NCBI GenBank assembly: GCA_963753115.1
Contig: CAVWBB010000002.1
Location: forward strand, 145,943-209,942
DNA from: Bog-473 sp963753115
GTDB lineage: Bacteria; Actinomycetota; Acidimicrobiia; Acidimicrobiales; RAAP-2
Direction: 5' to 3'
Length of the DNA: 64,000 bases
A program made the position numbers and the translations under genes. This document shows, piece after piece, positions 15,065-24,341 of the stretch (position 1 is the stretch's first letter; every line of letters begins with the position of its first letter). The notes under the pieces were generated by a model. It was not told the DNA's origin. It saw only the letters and a program-made list of their open reading frames with translations, and did not search any database.

Positions 15065-16225
15065 TCAGTCGGTGTCGAGCAGGGCCTCGACGAACTCGTC
15101 GGGGTCGAAGTCAACCAGGTCGTCGGGCCCCTCGCCCAGCCCGACGAGTTTGACCGGCAGGCCGAGCTCCCGCTGGACCGCAATGACGATGCCGCCCTTC
15201 GCCGTGCCGTCGAGCTTGGTCAGCACAATCCCGGTCACGTCGACCGCCTCGGTGAACTGGCGGGCCTGGGCCAGCGCGTTCTGCCCCGTCGTGGCGTCCA
15301 GCACCAGGAGCACCTCGGTGACGTTGCCCGGGTCGCGGTCGGCCACGCGCCGGATCTTCTTGAGCTCCTCGACGAGGTTGACCTTCGTGTGCAGGCGCCC
15401 CGCCGTGTCCGCCAGCACCAGGTCGTTGCCGCGCGCTGCGGCGCGCTGCACCGCGTCGAACACGATGGCGCTGGGGTCGCCGCCCTCGGCGCCGCGCACG
15501 ATCTCGGTCCCGGTCCGCTCGGCCCACATGGCCAGCTGGTCGGCGGCCGCCGCCCGGAACGTGTCCCCCGCGGCCAGCAGGACCGAGCGTCCCTCGGCCG
15601 TCTGGCGCTTGGCGAGCTTGCCGATCGTCGTGGTCTTGCCGACCCCGTTGACGCCCACCATCAACCAGACGTCGGGCGCACCGGGCGTGCCGTCGAAGCG
15701 CAGCGCGCGCGTGTCGGCTGTCTGGAGGAGTTGGCGGATGGCCGTGCCGAGCGCGGCCAGCAGGTCATCGCCCCCGTTGATCTCCTTCGCGTCCACACGG
15801 GCCCGCAGATCCGCGAGCAGCGCGTCGGTCGTGGCGACGCCCACGTCGGCCCGGATGAGTGCCTCTTCGAGCGATTCCCAGGTCGCGGCGTCGATCCGGC
15901 CCGAACGGAGCGCGGAAACGGCGCCGCTGAACAGGCCGCGCACGCTGCCGAGGCGACTGCGGTAGCTCGGCGGTGCGACGGGGGGCGCTTCGGGTGCGCC
16001 AGCCGGAGACGTCGGCGCCTCGGGCGCAGGCGGCGCCGGCGCCGGCGCCGTTGTGCCAGGAGCGGCCGGTGCCGGACCGGCCTGCGGGGGCGGCGTGGCC
16101 GGCCTGCTCGGGGGTGCGACCGGGCCTCGGTCGGAACGTCGGCGGGAGCGGGCGACGGCGATCGTCCCAGCTGCCACCGCCAGGACGGCGACGATGATGA
16201 CGAGGATGATGATGGTGCCGATCAT
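15065..16225 (-). CDS. ftsY: Signal recognition particle receptor FtsY
   Basis: 386 residues, start ATG 16225. An N-terminal membrane helix ('MIGTIIILVIIVAVLAVAAG') is followed by a Pro/Ala-rich linker of about 60 residues, then the NG domain: 'LMVGVNGVGKTTTIGKLAK' (P-loop), 'LAAGDTFRAAAADQL', 'LADTAGRLHTKVNLVEEL', 'TKLDGTAKGGI', 'GLGEGPDDLVDFDPDEFV'. GTPase receptor for Ffh at the membrane. The membrane-anchor-plus-linker N-terminus replaces the acidic A domain of E. coli. Its ATG overlaps the expected stop of the small upstream gene. Confidence 0.96.
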   Translation of the reverse strand: MIGTIIILVIIVAVLAVAAGTIAVARSRRRSDRGPVAPPSRPATPPPQAGPAPAAPGTTAPAPAPPAPEAPTSPAGAPEAPPVAPPSYRSRLGSVRGLFSGAVSALRSGRIDAATWESLEEALIRADVGVATTDALLADLRARVDAKEINGGDDLLAALGTAIRQLLQTADTRALRFDGTPGAPDVWLMVGVNGVGKTTTIGKLAKRQTAEGRSVLLAAGDTFRAAAADQLAMWAERTGTEIVRGAEGGDPSAIVFDAVQRAAARGNDLVLADTAGRLHTKVNLVEELKKIRRVADRDPGNVTEVLLVLDATTGQNALAQARQFTEAVDVTGIVLTKLDGTAKGGIVIAVQRELGLPVKLVGLGEGPDDLVDFDPDEFVEALLDTD

Positions 16226-16475
16226 GCGGGCGGCGCCCCTTCGACGCCTTCGACACCTTCGACACACCGTCGACCTCGTCCCCCTGGGCCTCCAAGGCGG
16301 CCTCCGCCGCAGCCACCGCGGCCGCCTCCTCGGCGTAGGTCGCGCCGCCGTCGTCCTCCCCGGACTCGTACTCGTTGTCGCGGACCCGTCGTCGGGTGCG
16401 TGAGACCGCCGCCACCCCGGCGATGATGCAGATCAGGGCCGCCGCGACGAAGACGACGTAGAGCGAGCCGGTCAC
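16222..16475 (-). CDS. Small single-pass membrane protein between smc and ftsY, apparently frameshifted
   Basis: The GTG start at 16475 overlaps the smc stop (GTGA). 'MTGSLYVVFVAAALICIIAGVAAVSRTRRR' is a membrane helix with a basic stop-transfer, followed by an acidic/Ala tail ('YAEEAAAVAAAEAALEAQG'). As read, the frame then runs far into ftsY. One missing base, or two extra, at the GGTGTGTCGAAGG stretch near 16265 would instead give a 'VEGVEGVEGAPPA' ending whose TGA overlaps the ftsY ATG. I give the end at that TGA; the frame interruption is inferred. No family recognised. Confidence 0.55.
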
Positions 16476-19400
16476 GCCGGCTCTTTCTCCTTCTCCACCT
16501 TCTGGCTGACCACCTGCGAGGAGCCCCCCGGGGCCATCGTCACCCCGTACAGCGCGTCACCCGTCTCCATGGTGCGCTTCTGGTGGCTGACAATGAGCAG
16601 CTGCGCCTCGTCGCGGAACTCGTGCACCAGCGCCAGGAAGCGGCTGAGGTTGACGTCGTCGAGCGCGGCCTCGACCTCGTCCATCATGTAGAAGGGCGAA
16701 GGGCGGCTGCGGAAGACGGCGAACAGGAAGGCCAGCGCCGCCATCGAGCGCTCGCCGCCGGAGAGCAGCGACACCCGGCGCACGTTGCGGCCCGCGGGGC
16801 GTACCTCGATCTCGACGCCCGTGTTGAGCAGGTCGTCAGGCTCCAGCAGCAGCAGCCGGCCGGTGCCGCCGGGGAACAGCATCGCGATGAGCGCCGAGAA
16901 GTGCTCGTTCACGTCGGCCGCGGCGGCGGCGAACGAGGTCATGATCTCGTGGTCGAGCGTGCGCACGACCTCGTGCAGCTCGCGCCGGGCGCCGCGCACG
17001 TCGTCGACCTGAGCTTCGAGCTCCTTGTGGCGCTCCTCCAGCGTCGAGAGCTCCTCGAGCGCCAACGGGTTCACGGGGCCGAGCGCCGCCAGCTTGCGCT
17101 CCAGCTCCTCGGCATGCTGCGGCAGCGTCGTTCCCTCGGGCGCCTCCGGCTCGGCCAGACCCGTCAGCTCGTCGGGTGTGGCACCGAGATCGCGCGAAAT
17201 GTGCTCCTGCAGCGCCTCCATGCGCAGGTCCACCTCGTTGGACTCCAGGTCGAGCGTGCGTGTGCGTGCCCGCACCGCCTCCAGTCGTTGCTCGGTCGTG
17301 TGGCGGTCCTGGCGCAGGCGCTCGAGCTTCTCGCCACCCGCCCGCACGGCGTCGACCTGGTCCTGGTAGTCGTGGCGCAACGACTCGAAGACGCCGTCCA
17401 GCCGCTCGTGCTCCTGCTGGACCACCACCTCGAGGCGGGCCAGCGCCGCGCCCTCCGCCTCCAGGCGGCGCCGGCGCGACGCCGCCGTGGCCCGCTCCTC
17501 GGCGTGGCCCTGCAGACGACGCTCCACCTCGGCCTGGCGCTCCGCCAGCACGCGCCGACGTTCGACCACGCCGGCCACCCGCACCTCGACCTCCTGACGC
17601 CGGCGCCGGAGCCCCGCCCGCCGCTCCTCGAGGGCCTCCCAGGCCTCCAGCGCCTCTTGCAGCTCGGGGAGCGCCCCGGCCAGGTGCGCCTGCTCGGACG
17701 TGACGTCGGCCAGCCGCTGCTGCCCCGCCACGACGGCGGCGCGGGCCTCCTCGAGCTCGGCGGCAACCCGGCGCCGCTCTTCGGCGGAGCGCTCCCGGTC
17801 GGCCCTGCCCGTCTCGCAGGCGGAGGCATGGCGGTCGTTGGCCCGCTCGGCTGCGGTCCGCGCATCGCGGCAGCGGCCGAGCACAATGCGGCTCTCGGAG
17901 AGGTGGGCGCGCGCCAGCTCGGCGGCGGCGGCGGCTGCCTCGGCCCGGCGGCGCGCCTCCTCCACGGAGGCGGCCGTGACCACACTCGTGGCCGAACGGA
18001 CGCGCCAGCCGGTGGCGGCGAAGCGGTCGCCCTCGGGCGTGACCACGACCAGGTCGTCGCGGGCGAGGGAGAGGTCGATGGCTTCTTCCCACCCGTCGAC
18101 CCGGACGGCACGGCCCACGAGTGTGTCGAGCACCGATTCGGCTGCGGCCCCGCCCTGGCGGACGCGCACGTGGCGCCGGACCGCCTCTGCGCTGCTGCCG
18201 GGGGGCAGCGCGCCGACGCCGACCGAACCCGACGACTGCCGCGGGGTGAGGATGGCGCCGGTGACACCGCCTTCACGCAGGGTGGCCAGGGCGGCCTGCG
18301 CCGAGCGGCGCCCGTCGACCACAACGGCCGCGACACCCGCGCCGATGGCGGCCTCGAAGGCGGCGTCCCACCCGTCGTCGATCTCCACCAGGTCGACCAG
18401 CGAACCCACCACGCCGTCGACGTCGCGCAACAGCTCGCGCCCGCCGGCGCCCTGCAGGTCGGCCAGCGCGCGCTCCAACGCCTCGGCGCGGGCCGCAGTG
18501 CGGTACCGCGCCTCCTCGGCCTCGTCCGCCGACACCTGGGCCGCCTCCGACGTGCGGACGGCCTCCTCGAGCTCGGCGCTGCGCGCCGCCAGCTCCGCTT
18601 CCAGCGCAGCCGTCGCCTGTTCCAGCTCGTCGGCCTGCTGGGCCAGGAGGTCGGCGCGCACCGCTGCACCCGCCGTCCGCTCCTGCAGGGTGTCCACCCG
18701 CGCCGCCAGCGAGTCCAGGTCCTCCTGCTCGCGCGCCGCGGCGCGGACGACCGCTTCGGTGCGGGCGCGCACCCGGGCAATGGCCTGGTCGGGCGCATCA
18801 CCGCCGAGCACCGTGGCCCAGCGCTCCTGCAGAGCCGCCGCCTCCCCGTCGAGGGTGGCCAGGGCCTCATCGAGCTCCGCTCGTTCCGGCGCCCCGCCGG
18901 CCTCTTCCTCGGCCTCGGCCGTGACCAGCTCGCTGGCCAGGCGGGCCGCCTCGGCCTCGAGGGTCGAGACCACGTCGACGTCGGCCGCAGCATCGAGTGC
19001 GGCCACCACGCCGCGCCCGCGCTCGCGCAGCACGCCGGTGAGCCCGCGGGCCCGCTCCACCAGGCCCTGCACGCGACCGAGCGCGTTGGCCAGGTCCTCC
19101 TCGCGGCGCGACGACAACTCGGCCGTCGTGGCGGTCGCCTCGGTGTCCAGCTGTTCGAGCGCCTCGTGCAGCTCCTGCTCCTCATCGCGGCAGACGGCCA
19201 GGTGCTGCACCGCCGCGCGGCGACGGGCGGTCAGGTCGGCCTGCTCGGCGCCGGCGAGATACAGGCGCACGGCCAGCAGCTCGGACGCCACGCTGTCGTG
19301 CGACCGGGCCGCAGCGGCCTGGCGCTCCAGCGGCCGGATCTGGCGCCGAACCTCACGGACCAGGTCGCCGAGGCGCTCGAGGTTCTCGGCCGTCGCGGCC

Positions 19401-19942
19401 AGCCGGCGGTCGGCCCGCTCCCGGCGGCGGCGGTGCTTCAAGACACCCGCCGCCTCCTCGATGATGGCCCGCCGGTCCTCCGGCCGGGCGTTGAGCACGG
19501 TGTCGAGCTGGCCCTGGCCGATGATCATGTGCTGCTGGCGGCCCACGCCCGAGTCGCTGAGCAGCTCCTGAATGTCGAGCAAGCGGCACGGCGCCCCGTT
19601 GATGGCGTACTCGCTGTCGCCGGAGCGGAAGAGCGTCCGGGTGATCGTGACCTCGGACAGGTCGATGGGCAGCTTGCCCGACGAGTTGTCGATCGTGAGC
19701 GAGACCTCGGCCCGGCCGAGCTGGGGCCGGGAGGAGGTCCCGGCGAAGATGACGTCCTCCATCTTCGCCGAGCGCAGCGAGCGCGGTCCCTGGGCGCCGA
19801 GCACCCAGGTCACCGCGTCGACGACGTTGGACTTGCCGCTCCCGTTGGGCCCGACCACCACGGTGATGCCGGGCTCGAACTCCAGCACCGTCGGATCGGC
19901 GAAGGACTTGAAACCCTTCATGCTGAGCGACTTCAGGAACAT
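16472..19942 (-). CDS. smc: Chromosome segregation protein SMC
   Basis: 1156 residues. The N-terminal ATPase half has 'MFLKSLSMKGFKSFAD' and the Walker A 'VVVGPNGSGKSNVVDAV'. Two long coiled coils (about 170-480 and 640-970) flank a hinge at about 490-620 ('LLRDVDGVVGSLVDLVEIDD', 'AAVVVDG'). The C-terminal half has the signature 'SLLSGGERSMAALAFLFAVF' and Walker B 'PFYMMDEVEAALDDVN'. Organises and segregates chromosomes with ScpAB. Confidence 0.97.
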   Translation of the reverse strand: MFLKSLSMKGFKSFADPTVLEFEPGITVVVGPNGSGKSNVVDAVTWVLGAQGPRSLRSAKMEDVIFAGTSSRPQLGRAEVSLTIDNSSGKLPIDLSEVTITRTLFRSGDSEYAINGAPCRLLDIQELLSDSGVGRQQHMIIGQGQLDTVLNARPEDRRAIIEEAAGVLKHRRRRERADRRLAATAENLERLGDLVREVRRQIRPLERQAAAARSHDSVASELLAVRLYLAGAEQADLTARRRAAVQHLAVCRDEEQELHEALEQLDTEATATTAELSSRREEDLANALGRVQGLVERARGLTGVLRERGRGVVAALDAAADVDVVSTLEAEAARLASELVTAEAEEEAGGAPERAELDEALATLDGEAAALQERWATVLGGDAPDQAIARVRARTEAVVRAAAREQEDLDSLAARVDTLQERTAGAAVRADLLAQQADELEQATAALEAELAARSAELEEAVRTSEAAQVSADEAEEARYRTAARAEALERALADLQGAGGRELLRDVDGVVGSLVDLVEIDDGWDAAFEAAIGAGVAAVVVDGRRSAQAALATLREGGVTGAILTPRQSSGSVGVGALPPGSSAEAVRRHVRVRQGGAAAESVLDTLVGRAVRVDGWEEAIDLSLARDDLVVVTPEGDRFAATGWRVRSATSVVTAASVEEARRRAEAAAAAAELARAHLSESRIVLGRCRDARTAAERANDRHASACETGRADRERSAEERRRVAAELEEARAAVVAGQQRLADVTSEQAHLAGALPELQEALEAWEALEERRAGLRRRRQEVEVRVAGVVERRRVLAERQAEVERRLQGHAEERATAASRRRRLEAEGAALARLEVVVQQEHERLDGVFESLRHDYQDQVDAVRAGGEKLERLRQDRHTTEQRLEAVRARTRTLDLESNEVDLRMEALQEHISRDLGATPDELTGLAEPEAPEGTTLPQHAEELERKLAALGPVNPLALEELSTLEERHKELEAQVDDVRGARRELHEVVRTLDHEIMTSFAAAAADVNEHFSALIAMLFPGGTGRLLLLEPDDLLNTGVEIEVRPAGRNVRRVSLLSGGERSMAALAFLFAVFRSRPSPFYMMDEVEAALDDVNLSRFLALVHEFRDEAQLLIVSHQKRTMETGDALYGVTMAPGGSSQVVSQKVEKEKEPA

Positions 19943-19982
19943 CGGGGCGACCCTACCGGCTGCCTACGAGCGGCGTGGGAAC

Positions 19983-20882
19983 TCACACCTGGCAGTGTTC
20001 GCAGAAGAAGGTCGAGCGCCCGCCCGCCTTCACCCGCACGATGGTGTTGCGGCAGCGCCGGCATGGCTGGCCCTCGCGGTCGTAGACCTGGTGCGAGCCC
20101 TGGAAGTCGCCGAGCTCGCCGAAGAGGTCGCGGTACTGCTCGTCGGCCAGCGAGGAGCCCCGGTGCTTGATCGCGTCGGCCAGCGTCTCGACGATGGCCC
20201 GGTAGAGGCGGCGCACCTCGGTGGCCGTCAGCGAGTCGGCCGCCCGGTCGTAGCGCAGCCCCGCCTGGTAGAGCATCTCGTCGGAGTACAGGTTCCCGAT
20301 GCCGGCCGTGAAGCTCTGGTCCATCAGCAGTGCCTTGATGCCCCCGTGGTGCTGGTGCAGCAGGGCGCCGAAGCGGTCCCAGCTCATGAGGTCCTCAATG
20401 GGGTCGAACCCGAGGTGCGCCAGCTCGGGGATCGCCTTGCGGATGGCGGCGCCGTCGCCGCCTGCCGTGCCCGAGACCGGGCTCAGCGGCGTCCCGTCCG
20501 CCTTGAGCGGCGGCGTCGAGACGAACATCTCCCCGAACGTGCGCGGGTCGACGTAGCGCAGCTCGCCCCCCTGGGTGAAGGTGATGACGACGTGGGTGTG
20601 CTTGGGCTTGGGGTCCTTGGGCGACTTGACCCGCAGCAGCTGGCCGCTCATGCCGAGATGCACCACGAGCGTGTCCCCGGTGTCGAGCGTCAGCAGCAGG
20701 TACTTGCCCAGACGGCCGACCGACTTGATGGTGTGGCCCTCCAGCAGGGCGCGGAAGTGCTTGGCCGAGGCGTGGCGGCGCACCGAACGGCCGTTGGACA
20801 CCGCGACCGCCTTGATCTTTCGGCCCACCACCTCGCGGGACAGATCCTGACGCAACGTTTCGACTTCGGGCAGCTCAGGCAC
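19983..20882 (-). CDS. mutM: Formamidopyrimidine-DNA glycosylase MutM
   Basis: 299 residues with a GTG start at 20882, overlapping the rnc stop by 8 nt. After start processing the catalytic N-terminus is 'PELPEVETL' (Pro nucleophile, Glu). 'KYLLLTLDTGDTLVVHLGMSGQL' holds the catalytic Lys; 'QSFTAGIGNLYSDEMLYQAGL' is the H2TH segment; the zinc finger is 'CRRC...CEHC' at the C-terminus. Removes 8-oxoguanine and FapyG. An insertion around residues 130-155 ('TAGGDGAAI') lengthens it slightly beyond the usual ~275-290. Confidence 0.96.
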   Translation of the reverse strand: MPELPEVETLRQDLSREVVGRKIKAVAVSNGRSVRRHASAKHFRALLEGHTIKSVGRLGKYLLLTLDTGDTLVVHLGMSGQLLRVKSPKDPKPKHTHVVITFTQGGELRYVDPRTFGEMFVSTPPLKADGTPLSPVSGTAGGDGAAIRKAIPELAHLGFDPIEDLMSWDRFGALLHQHHGGIKALLMDQSFTAGIGNLYSDEMLYQAGLRYDRAADSLTATEVRRLYRAIVETLADAIKHRGSSLADEQYRDLFGELGDFQGSHQVYDREGQPCRRCRNTIVRVKAGGRSTFFCEHCQV

Positions 20883-21609
20883 TTGTGAGGCCTTCCCAGG
20901 CCGCACGCGCGGCCTCCTGTTCGGCATCCTTCTTCGAGCGTCCCTCGCCCGACCCCCAACGAGTCCCACCGAGGAAGACCTCGGCCATGTAGACCCGGTC
21001 GTGGTCGGGCCCGGAGCCCACCACGACGTAACGGGGCGTTCCCTCCCCGTCACGCACGGCCTTTTCCTGCAAGCGACTCTTGTGATCGAAGTCGTCGGGC
21101 TCCTCGCCCGCCCGCTCGATCGCCTCGCCGAGCTCGCGCAGGACGAGCTCGCGGGAGGCATCCCAGCCGGCGTCGAGGTAGACCGCCCCGAGGATGGCCT
21201 CGAAGGCGTCGGCCAGGATCGAGGCCTTGGCCCGGCCACCTGATCCTTCTTCCCCCCGGCCCAACAGGAGGACCTCACCGACCCCGAGCCGGGCGGCAAC
21301 CTGGGCCAGCACACGGGCGTTCACGACGGCGGAGCGGACCTTGGCCAGCTTGCCCTCGGCGAAGTCGGGGAATCGCTCGTAGGTGTACCCGGCCACGACC
21401 AGGCCCAGGACGGCGTCGCCCAGGAATTCGAGGCGCTCGTTGGAGGGCGCGCCGCCCTCCTGCTCGCCGCACCAGCTCCGGTGGGCGAGGGCGTGCTGAA
21501 GGAGGCTCAAGTCGGCGAAGGAATGGCCAAGTCGCTCGGCCAGTTCGGCCGCCCCCTCAGCTCCCGCGTCAACCCGCCTCGAGCTTGGCGTAGACGTAGT
21601 CAACTGCAT
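20875..21609 (-). CDS. rnc: Ribonuclease III
   Basis: 244 residues if started at ATG 21609, which overlaps the end of acpP by 41 nt; TTG 21603 with GGGA upstream is an equal candidate. The RNase III signature 'NERLEFLGDAVLGLVVA' is complete, 'KASILADAFEAILGAVYLDAG' holds the second acidic pair, and the dsRNA-binding domain is at the C-terminus ('HKSRLQEKAVRDG' and 'EGRSKKDAEQEAARAAWE'). Processes rRNA precursors and other double-stranded RNA. Follows acpP, as in many actinobacteria. Confidence 0.95.
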   Translation of the reverse strand: MQLTTSTPSSRRVDAGAEGAAELAERLGHSFADLSLLQHALAHRSWCGEQEGGAPSNERLEFLGDAVLGLVVAGYTYERFPDFAEGKLAKVRSAVVNARVLAQVAARLGVGEVLLLGRGEEGSGGRAKASILADAFEAILGAVYLDAGWDASRELVLRELGEAIERAGEEPDDFDHKSRLQEKAVRDGEGTPRYVVVGSGPDHDRVYMAEVFLGGTRWGSGEGRSKKDAEQEAARAAWEGLTSA

Positions 21610-21865
21610 CCCGGACCGTGCGCAGGTCCTCGAGGTCCTCGTCGTTGATGCGGAAACCCACCGTTCGTTCGCCCAGCTCCTCTTCCAGGGCTTCGACGAG
21701 CTCAATCAGGGCCAGCGAATCGGCGTCGAGGTCCTCCACGAAGGAAGCGCCCTCGGTGATCGACGACGGGTCCGTCTCGAGGATGTCGGCCAGCTGGTCC
21801 CTGATCAGCTCGAACACCCCGTTGCGGTCGAGCGGGCCCTGATTGGTGTGGGTTTCGGCTGGCAC
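21569..21865 (-). CDS. acpP: Acyl carrier protein
   Basis: 98 residues. The phosphopantetheine site is 'EDLDADSLALIELVEALEEE', with the Ser in DSL. The N-terminal ~15 residues extend beyond the ~80-residue norm. Carries growing acyl chains in type II fatty acid synthesis; encoded beside plsX, whose product uses acyl-ACP. Confidence 0.94.
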   Translation of the reverse strand: MPAETHTNQGPLDRNGVFELIRDQLADILETDPSSITEGASFVEDLDADSLALIELVEALEEELGERTVGFRINDEDLEDLRTVRDAVDYVYAKLEAG

Positions 21866-21926
21866 GGCGACCAGTGTACGTCCCGCCGGGCTGCGATTGC
21901 CCGTTTGTGCTATTTGAGCTGGCCTT

Positions 21927-22982
21927 TTAGCTCAATTCCCCAGAACGCACGGCCGCCGCCACGTGGTCCGCCAGCCCTCCGGTGGCACATTCGTAGGCGA
22001 CCAGCACGGCGTTCATCATGGCCGTTGCATTGGAGGATCCGTGGCTGATGACGCACACCCCGTCGGTCCCGAGGAGCATGGCCCCGCCGGTGTTCTCGGG
22101 CTCGAACTGGGCCGCGATGGGCAGCAGGTACGGCAGCAGGACCCCCGCCGCCTCCGTCGTGGCCTCGTCGGTCCCGAACACGCCGAGCATGGTGTCGAAG
22201 AGGAAGCGCAGCGAGCCCTCCAGCGCCTTGAGCGCCACATTGCCGGTGAAGCCGTCGGTGACGATCACGTCGGCCGGCGAGGGCAGGAGATCCCGTCCCT
22301 CGAGGTTCCCGATGAATTCGAAGCCGCCACCACCACCCGGACCGGTGCCCACCTCGGCCGCCTTCACCAACAGGCCGTGGGTCTCCTTGACCAGCGGTGT
22401 GCCCTTGGTCGGCTCCTCGCCGATGGACAGGAGCCCCACCGACGGTGCCTCGGTGCCGAAGCGGGCGGCCACGTAGGCGGCGCCCATCTGGGCGAACTGC
22501 ACCAGCATGGCGGGCGTGCACTCGGCGTTGGCGCCGGCGTCCACCAGGACGGCCGGGGTCCGCCCCAGCCTTGGCAGCGGGGTGGCGATGCACGGCCGCA
22601 CGACGCCGGGGAGCCGGCCCATGCGCAGCAGGGCGGAGGCCATGGTCGCCCCGGTGTTGCCCGCCGAGACCATGGCGGAGGCCTTGCCGTCGCGCACCAG
22701 CTCGGCTGCCCGCACCAGGGAGGAGTCCTTCTTGCGACGGACGCCGCCGGCCGGGTCCTCGTCCATGCCGATGACCTCGGTGCAGGGGAACAGCTCCAGG
22801 CCCTGCGTGTCGCCGACCAGGTCGGGCGGGCCGACGAGCACGATGCCCACGCCGTTCTGCTCGTGCGCCCGGCGGGCACCCTCGACGATTTCGCCGGGGG
22901 CCAGGTCGCCCCCCATGGCATCGACGGCGACCGGGAGGGTCGCCAGTGTCTCGGGGCTGGGACGCTCGCCCCGACGACTCAA
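21927..22982 (-). CDS. plsX: Phosphate acyltransferase PlsX
   Basis: 351 residues with a TTG start at 22982, one base after the rpmF stop; a later start is possible since the conserved part begins at 'LPVAVDAMGGDLAPGEIVEGA'. 'MVSAGNTGATMASALLRMGR', 'VLVDAGANAECTPAMLVQFAQMG', 'NLEGRDLL' and 'DVIVTDGFTGNVALKALEG' match PlsX throughout. Makes acyl-phosphate from acyl-ACP for phospholipid synthesis. Confidence 0.96.
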   Translation of the reverse strand: MSRRGERPSPETLATLPVAVDAMGGDLAPGEIVEGARRAHEQNGVGIVLVGPPDLVGDTQGLELFPCTEVIGMDEDPAGGVRRKKDSSLVRAAELVRDGKASAMVSAGNTGATMASALLRMGRLPGVVRPCIATPLPRLGRTPAVLVDAGANAECTPAMLVQFAQMGAAYVAARFGTEAPSVGLLSIGEEPTKGTPLVKETHGLLVKAAEVGTGPGGGGGFEFIGNLEGRDLLPSPADVIVTDGFTGNVALKALEGSLRFLFDTMLGVFGTDEATTEAAGVLLPYLLPIAAQFEPENTGGAMLLGTDGVCVISHGSSNATAMMNAVLVAYECATGGLADHVAAAVRSGELS

Positions 22983-22983
22983 G

Positions 22984-23163
22984 TCAGTCGACCTCGACCG
23001 CTTGGCGTCCCTTGTACCACCCGCAGCTGGGGCAGACGACGTGAGGGGTCTTGGAGGCCTGGCAGTGCGGGCACACGCTGCGGGCGGGCCGGCCCAGACG
23101 CCACGCCCCAGCCTGGTGGCTGCGGCCCTTGGCCTTGGACTTCTTCTTCTTGGGGACGGCCAT
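22984..23163 (-). CDS. rpmF: 50S ribosomal protein L32
   Basis: 59 residues, start ATG 23163: 'MAVPKKKKSKAKGRSHQAGAW', then a zinc ribbon 'CPHCQ...CPSCG'. The retained four cysteines indicate the zinc-binding (C+) paralogue. Sits between DUF177 and plsX, the standard order. Confidence 0.96.
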   Translation of the reverse strand: MAVPKKKKSKAKGRSHQAGAWRLGRPARSVCPHCQASKTPHVVCPSCGWYKGRQAVEVD

Positions 23164-23230
23164 GGCGGAACTCCAACGATCGATTCGGGCGCACGTGCGC
23201 TCTCGGACGGTGCCGGACGGCGAGGAACGG

Positions 23231-23764
23231 CTACCGGAGCACGTCGAGATTAGCCCACCGGGGGTCACGGGGGGCAACGCAGCCGCAGTCGCCGTCGTTG
23301 CGGTTGGCCCCGCACTGGACGCACAGGCCCGCGCAGTCCTCCCGGCACAGCGGCGCCATCGGCAGCTCGAGCACCACGGCGTCCCGGGCCAGGGGCCCGA
23401 GGTCGATCGTCTCGTCGACGATGGGATAGAGCTCCTCGTCGGACGCCGCCGCCAGCGGGGCGTCGGCGAAGCGCTCGTGCACCGGGATGCGCAACTCGCC
23501 CGTCACCGGCTCGGCACAGCGCCGGCAGATGCCCGTCCAGGGCGCTGTCACCGTCCCGGTGACGTCGATCCCCCCCTCGAAGGGGATGAGGGTCACATCG
23601 ACCTCGATCTCGGCCCCCGCCGGCACCACGCTGCGCCCGGGGTCGATGCCGGCCTCGTCGATGGGCCCGGCCTGGACCACCTCGCCCCGCCGCAGCTCGT
23701 GCACGGCCTGCCCGGGCGAGCGGCGCAGCCGGGCCACGTGGACGACGAACGGGTCGGCGGCCAT
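23231..23764 (-). CDS. DUF177/YceD family protein
   Basis: 177 residues, start ATG 23764 ('MAADPFVVHVARLRRSPG'). 'VTAPWTGICRRCAEPVTGEL' and 'LCREDCAGLCVQCG' give the two cysteine pairs typical of DUF177 (YceD), linked to 23S rRNA accumulation in plants and bacteria. Located immediately upstream of rpmF, the conserved pairing. Confidence 0.9.
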   Translation of the reverse strand: MAADPFVVHVARLRRSPGQAVHELRRGEVVQAGPIDEAGIDPGRSVVPAGAEIEVDVTLIPFEGGIDVTGTVTAPWTGICRRCAEPVTGELRIPVHERFADAPLAAASDEELYPIVDETIDLGPLARDAVVLELPMAPLCREDCAGLCVQCGANRNDGDCGCVAPRDPRWANLDVLR

Positions 23765-23777
23765 CACGGGGCGCCCA

Positions 23778-24341
23778 CTACGACTGGTCCTGGTCGAAGA
23801 AGCCGTCCTCCTCCGTCCCAGCTGCGTCGACGACGGGGGTGGTGTCCACGGTGGGTGCCGCCAGCCGCGCCCGGCCGGCCTGCACCGTGCGGGTGAGGCG
23901 GTCCAGGACGATCTCCATGCCGGCCAGCTTGGTGTCGACGAAGTCCTCGGCCTGGTGGCGCAGTGCCCGCGCCTCCTCGTTGGCATCGTCGAGGATGCGC
24001 TGGGCCACGGCGTTGGCCTGCCGCACGATCTCGGTGCGCTGGACCATGTGCTCGGCCTGCGCCCGCACGTCGTCCATCAGGGCCTCGGCATCGCGGTTGC
24101 GCTCCGCCATGAACTCGTCGCGTTCGCGCAGCAGCCACCGGGCCTGGCGGAGCTCGTCGGGCAGGCACTCGATGGCCGACTGCACCAGCGAGGTCACCTC
24201 CTCGCGGGACACCATCACCGAGGAGGACAGCGGCATCGACTTTGCCGAGGCCATCAGGTCGAGCAGCTGGTTCAGGATCGACTCGATCCCGACCTCTTCC
24301 ACCGGCGGGTCCTCGTCCACATCGAGGAACTGGTCGCTCAT
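23778..24341 (-). CDS. Coiled-coil protein, DivIVA/ATP-synthase-b-like
   Basis: 187 residues, mostly helical. 'MSDQFLDVDEDPPVEEVGIESIL' is followed by a Ser-rich linker ('MASAKSMPLSSSVMVS') and a long coiled coil (about 65-165: 'RQARWLLRERDEFMAERNRDAEALMDDV' in part, 'ILDDANEEARALRHQAEDFV'). The register and Ala/Glu/Arg content resemble DivIVA-type or F-type b-subunit-like proteins that often sit between coaD and DUF177 in actinobacteria. Probably a cell-envelope or division-associated scaffold. Its start overlaps the coaD stop by 4 nt. Confidence 0.7.
   Translation of the reverse strand: MSDQFLDVDEDPPVEEVGIESILNQLLDLMASAKSMPLSSSVMVSREEVTSLVQSAIECLPDELRQARWLLRERDEFMAERNRDAEALMDDVRAQAEHMVQRTEIVRQANAVAQRILDDANEEARALRHQAEDFVDTKLAGMEIVLDRLTRTVQAGRARLAAPTVDTTPVVDAAGTEEDGFFDQDQS

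Noticed and set aside
16583..20170. Very long open frame (1195 codons) on the plus strand
   Set aside because: It is the antisense shadow of smc and mutM. High-GC third positions remove stops on the opposite strand; the composition (Arg, Gln, Leu, Gly) is typical of shadows and no motif is present.
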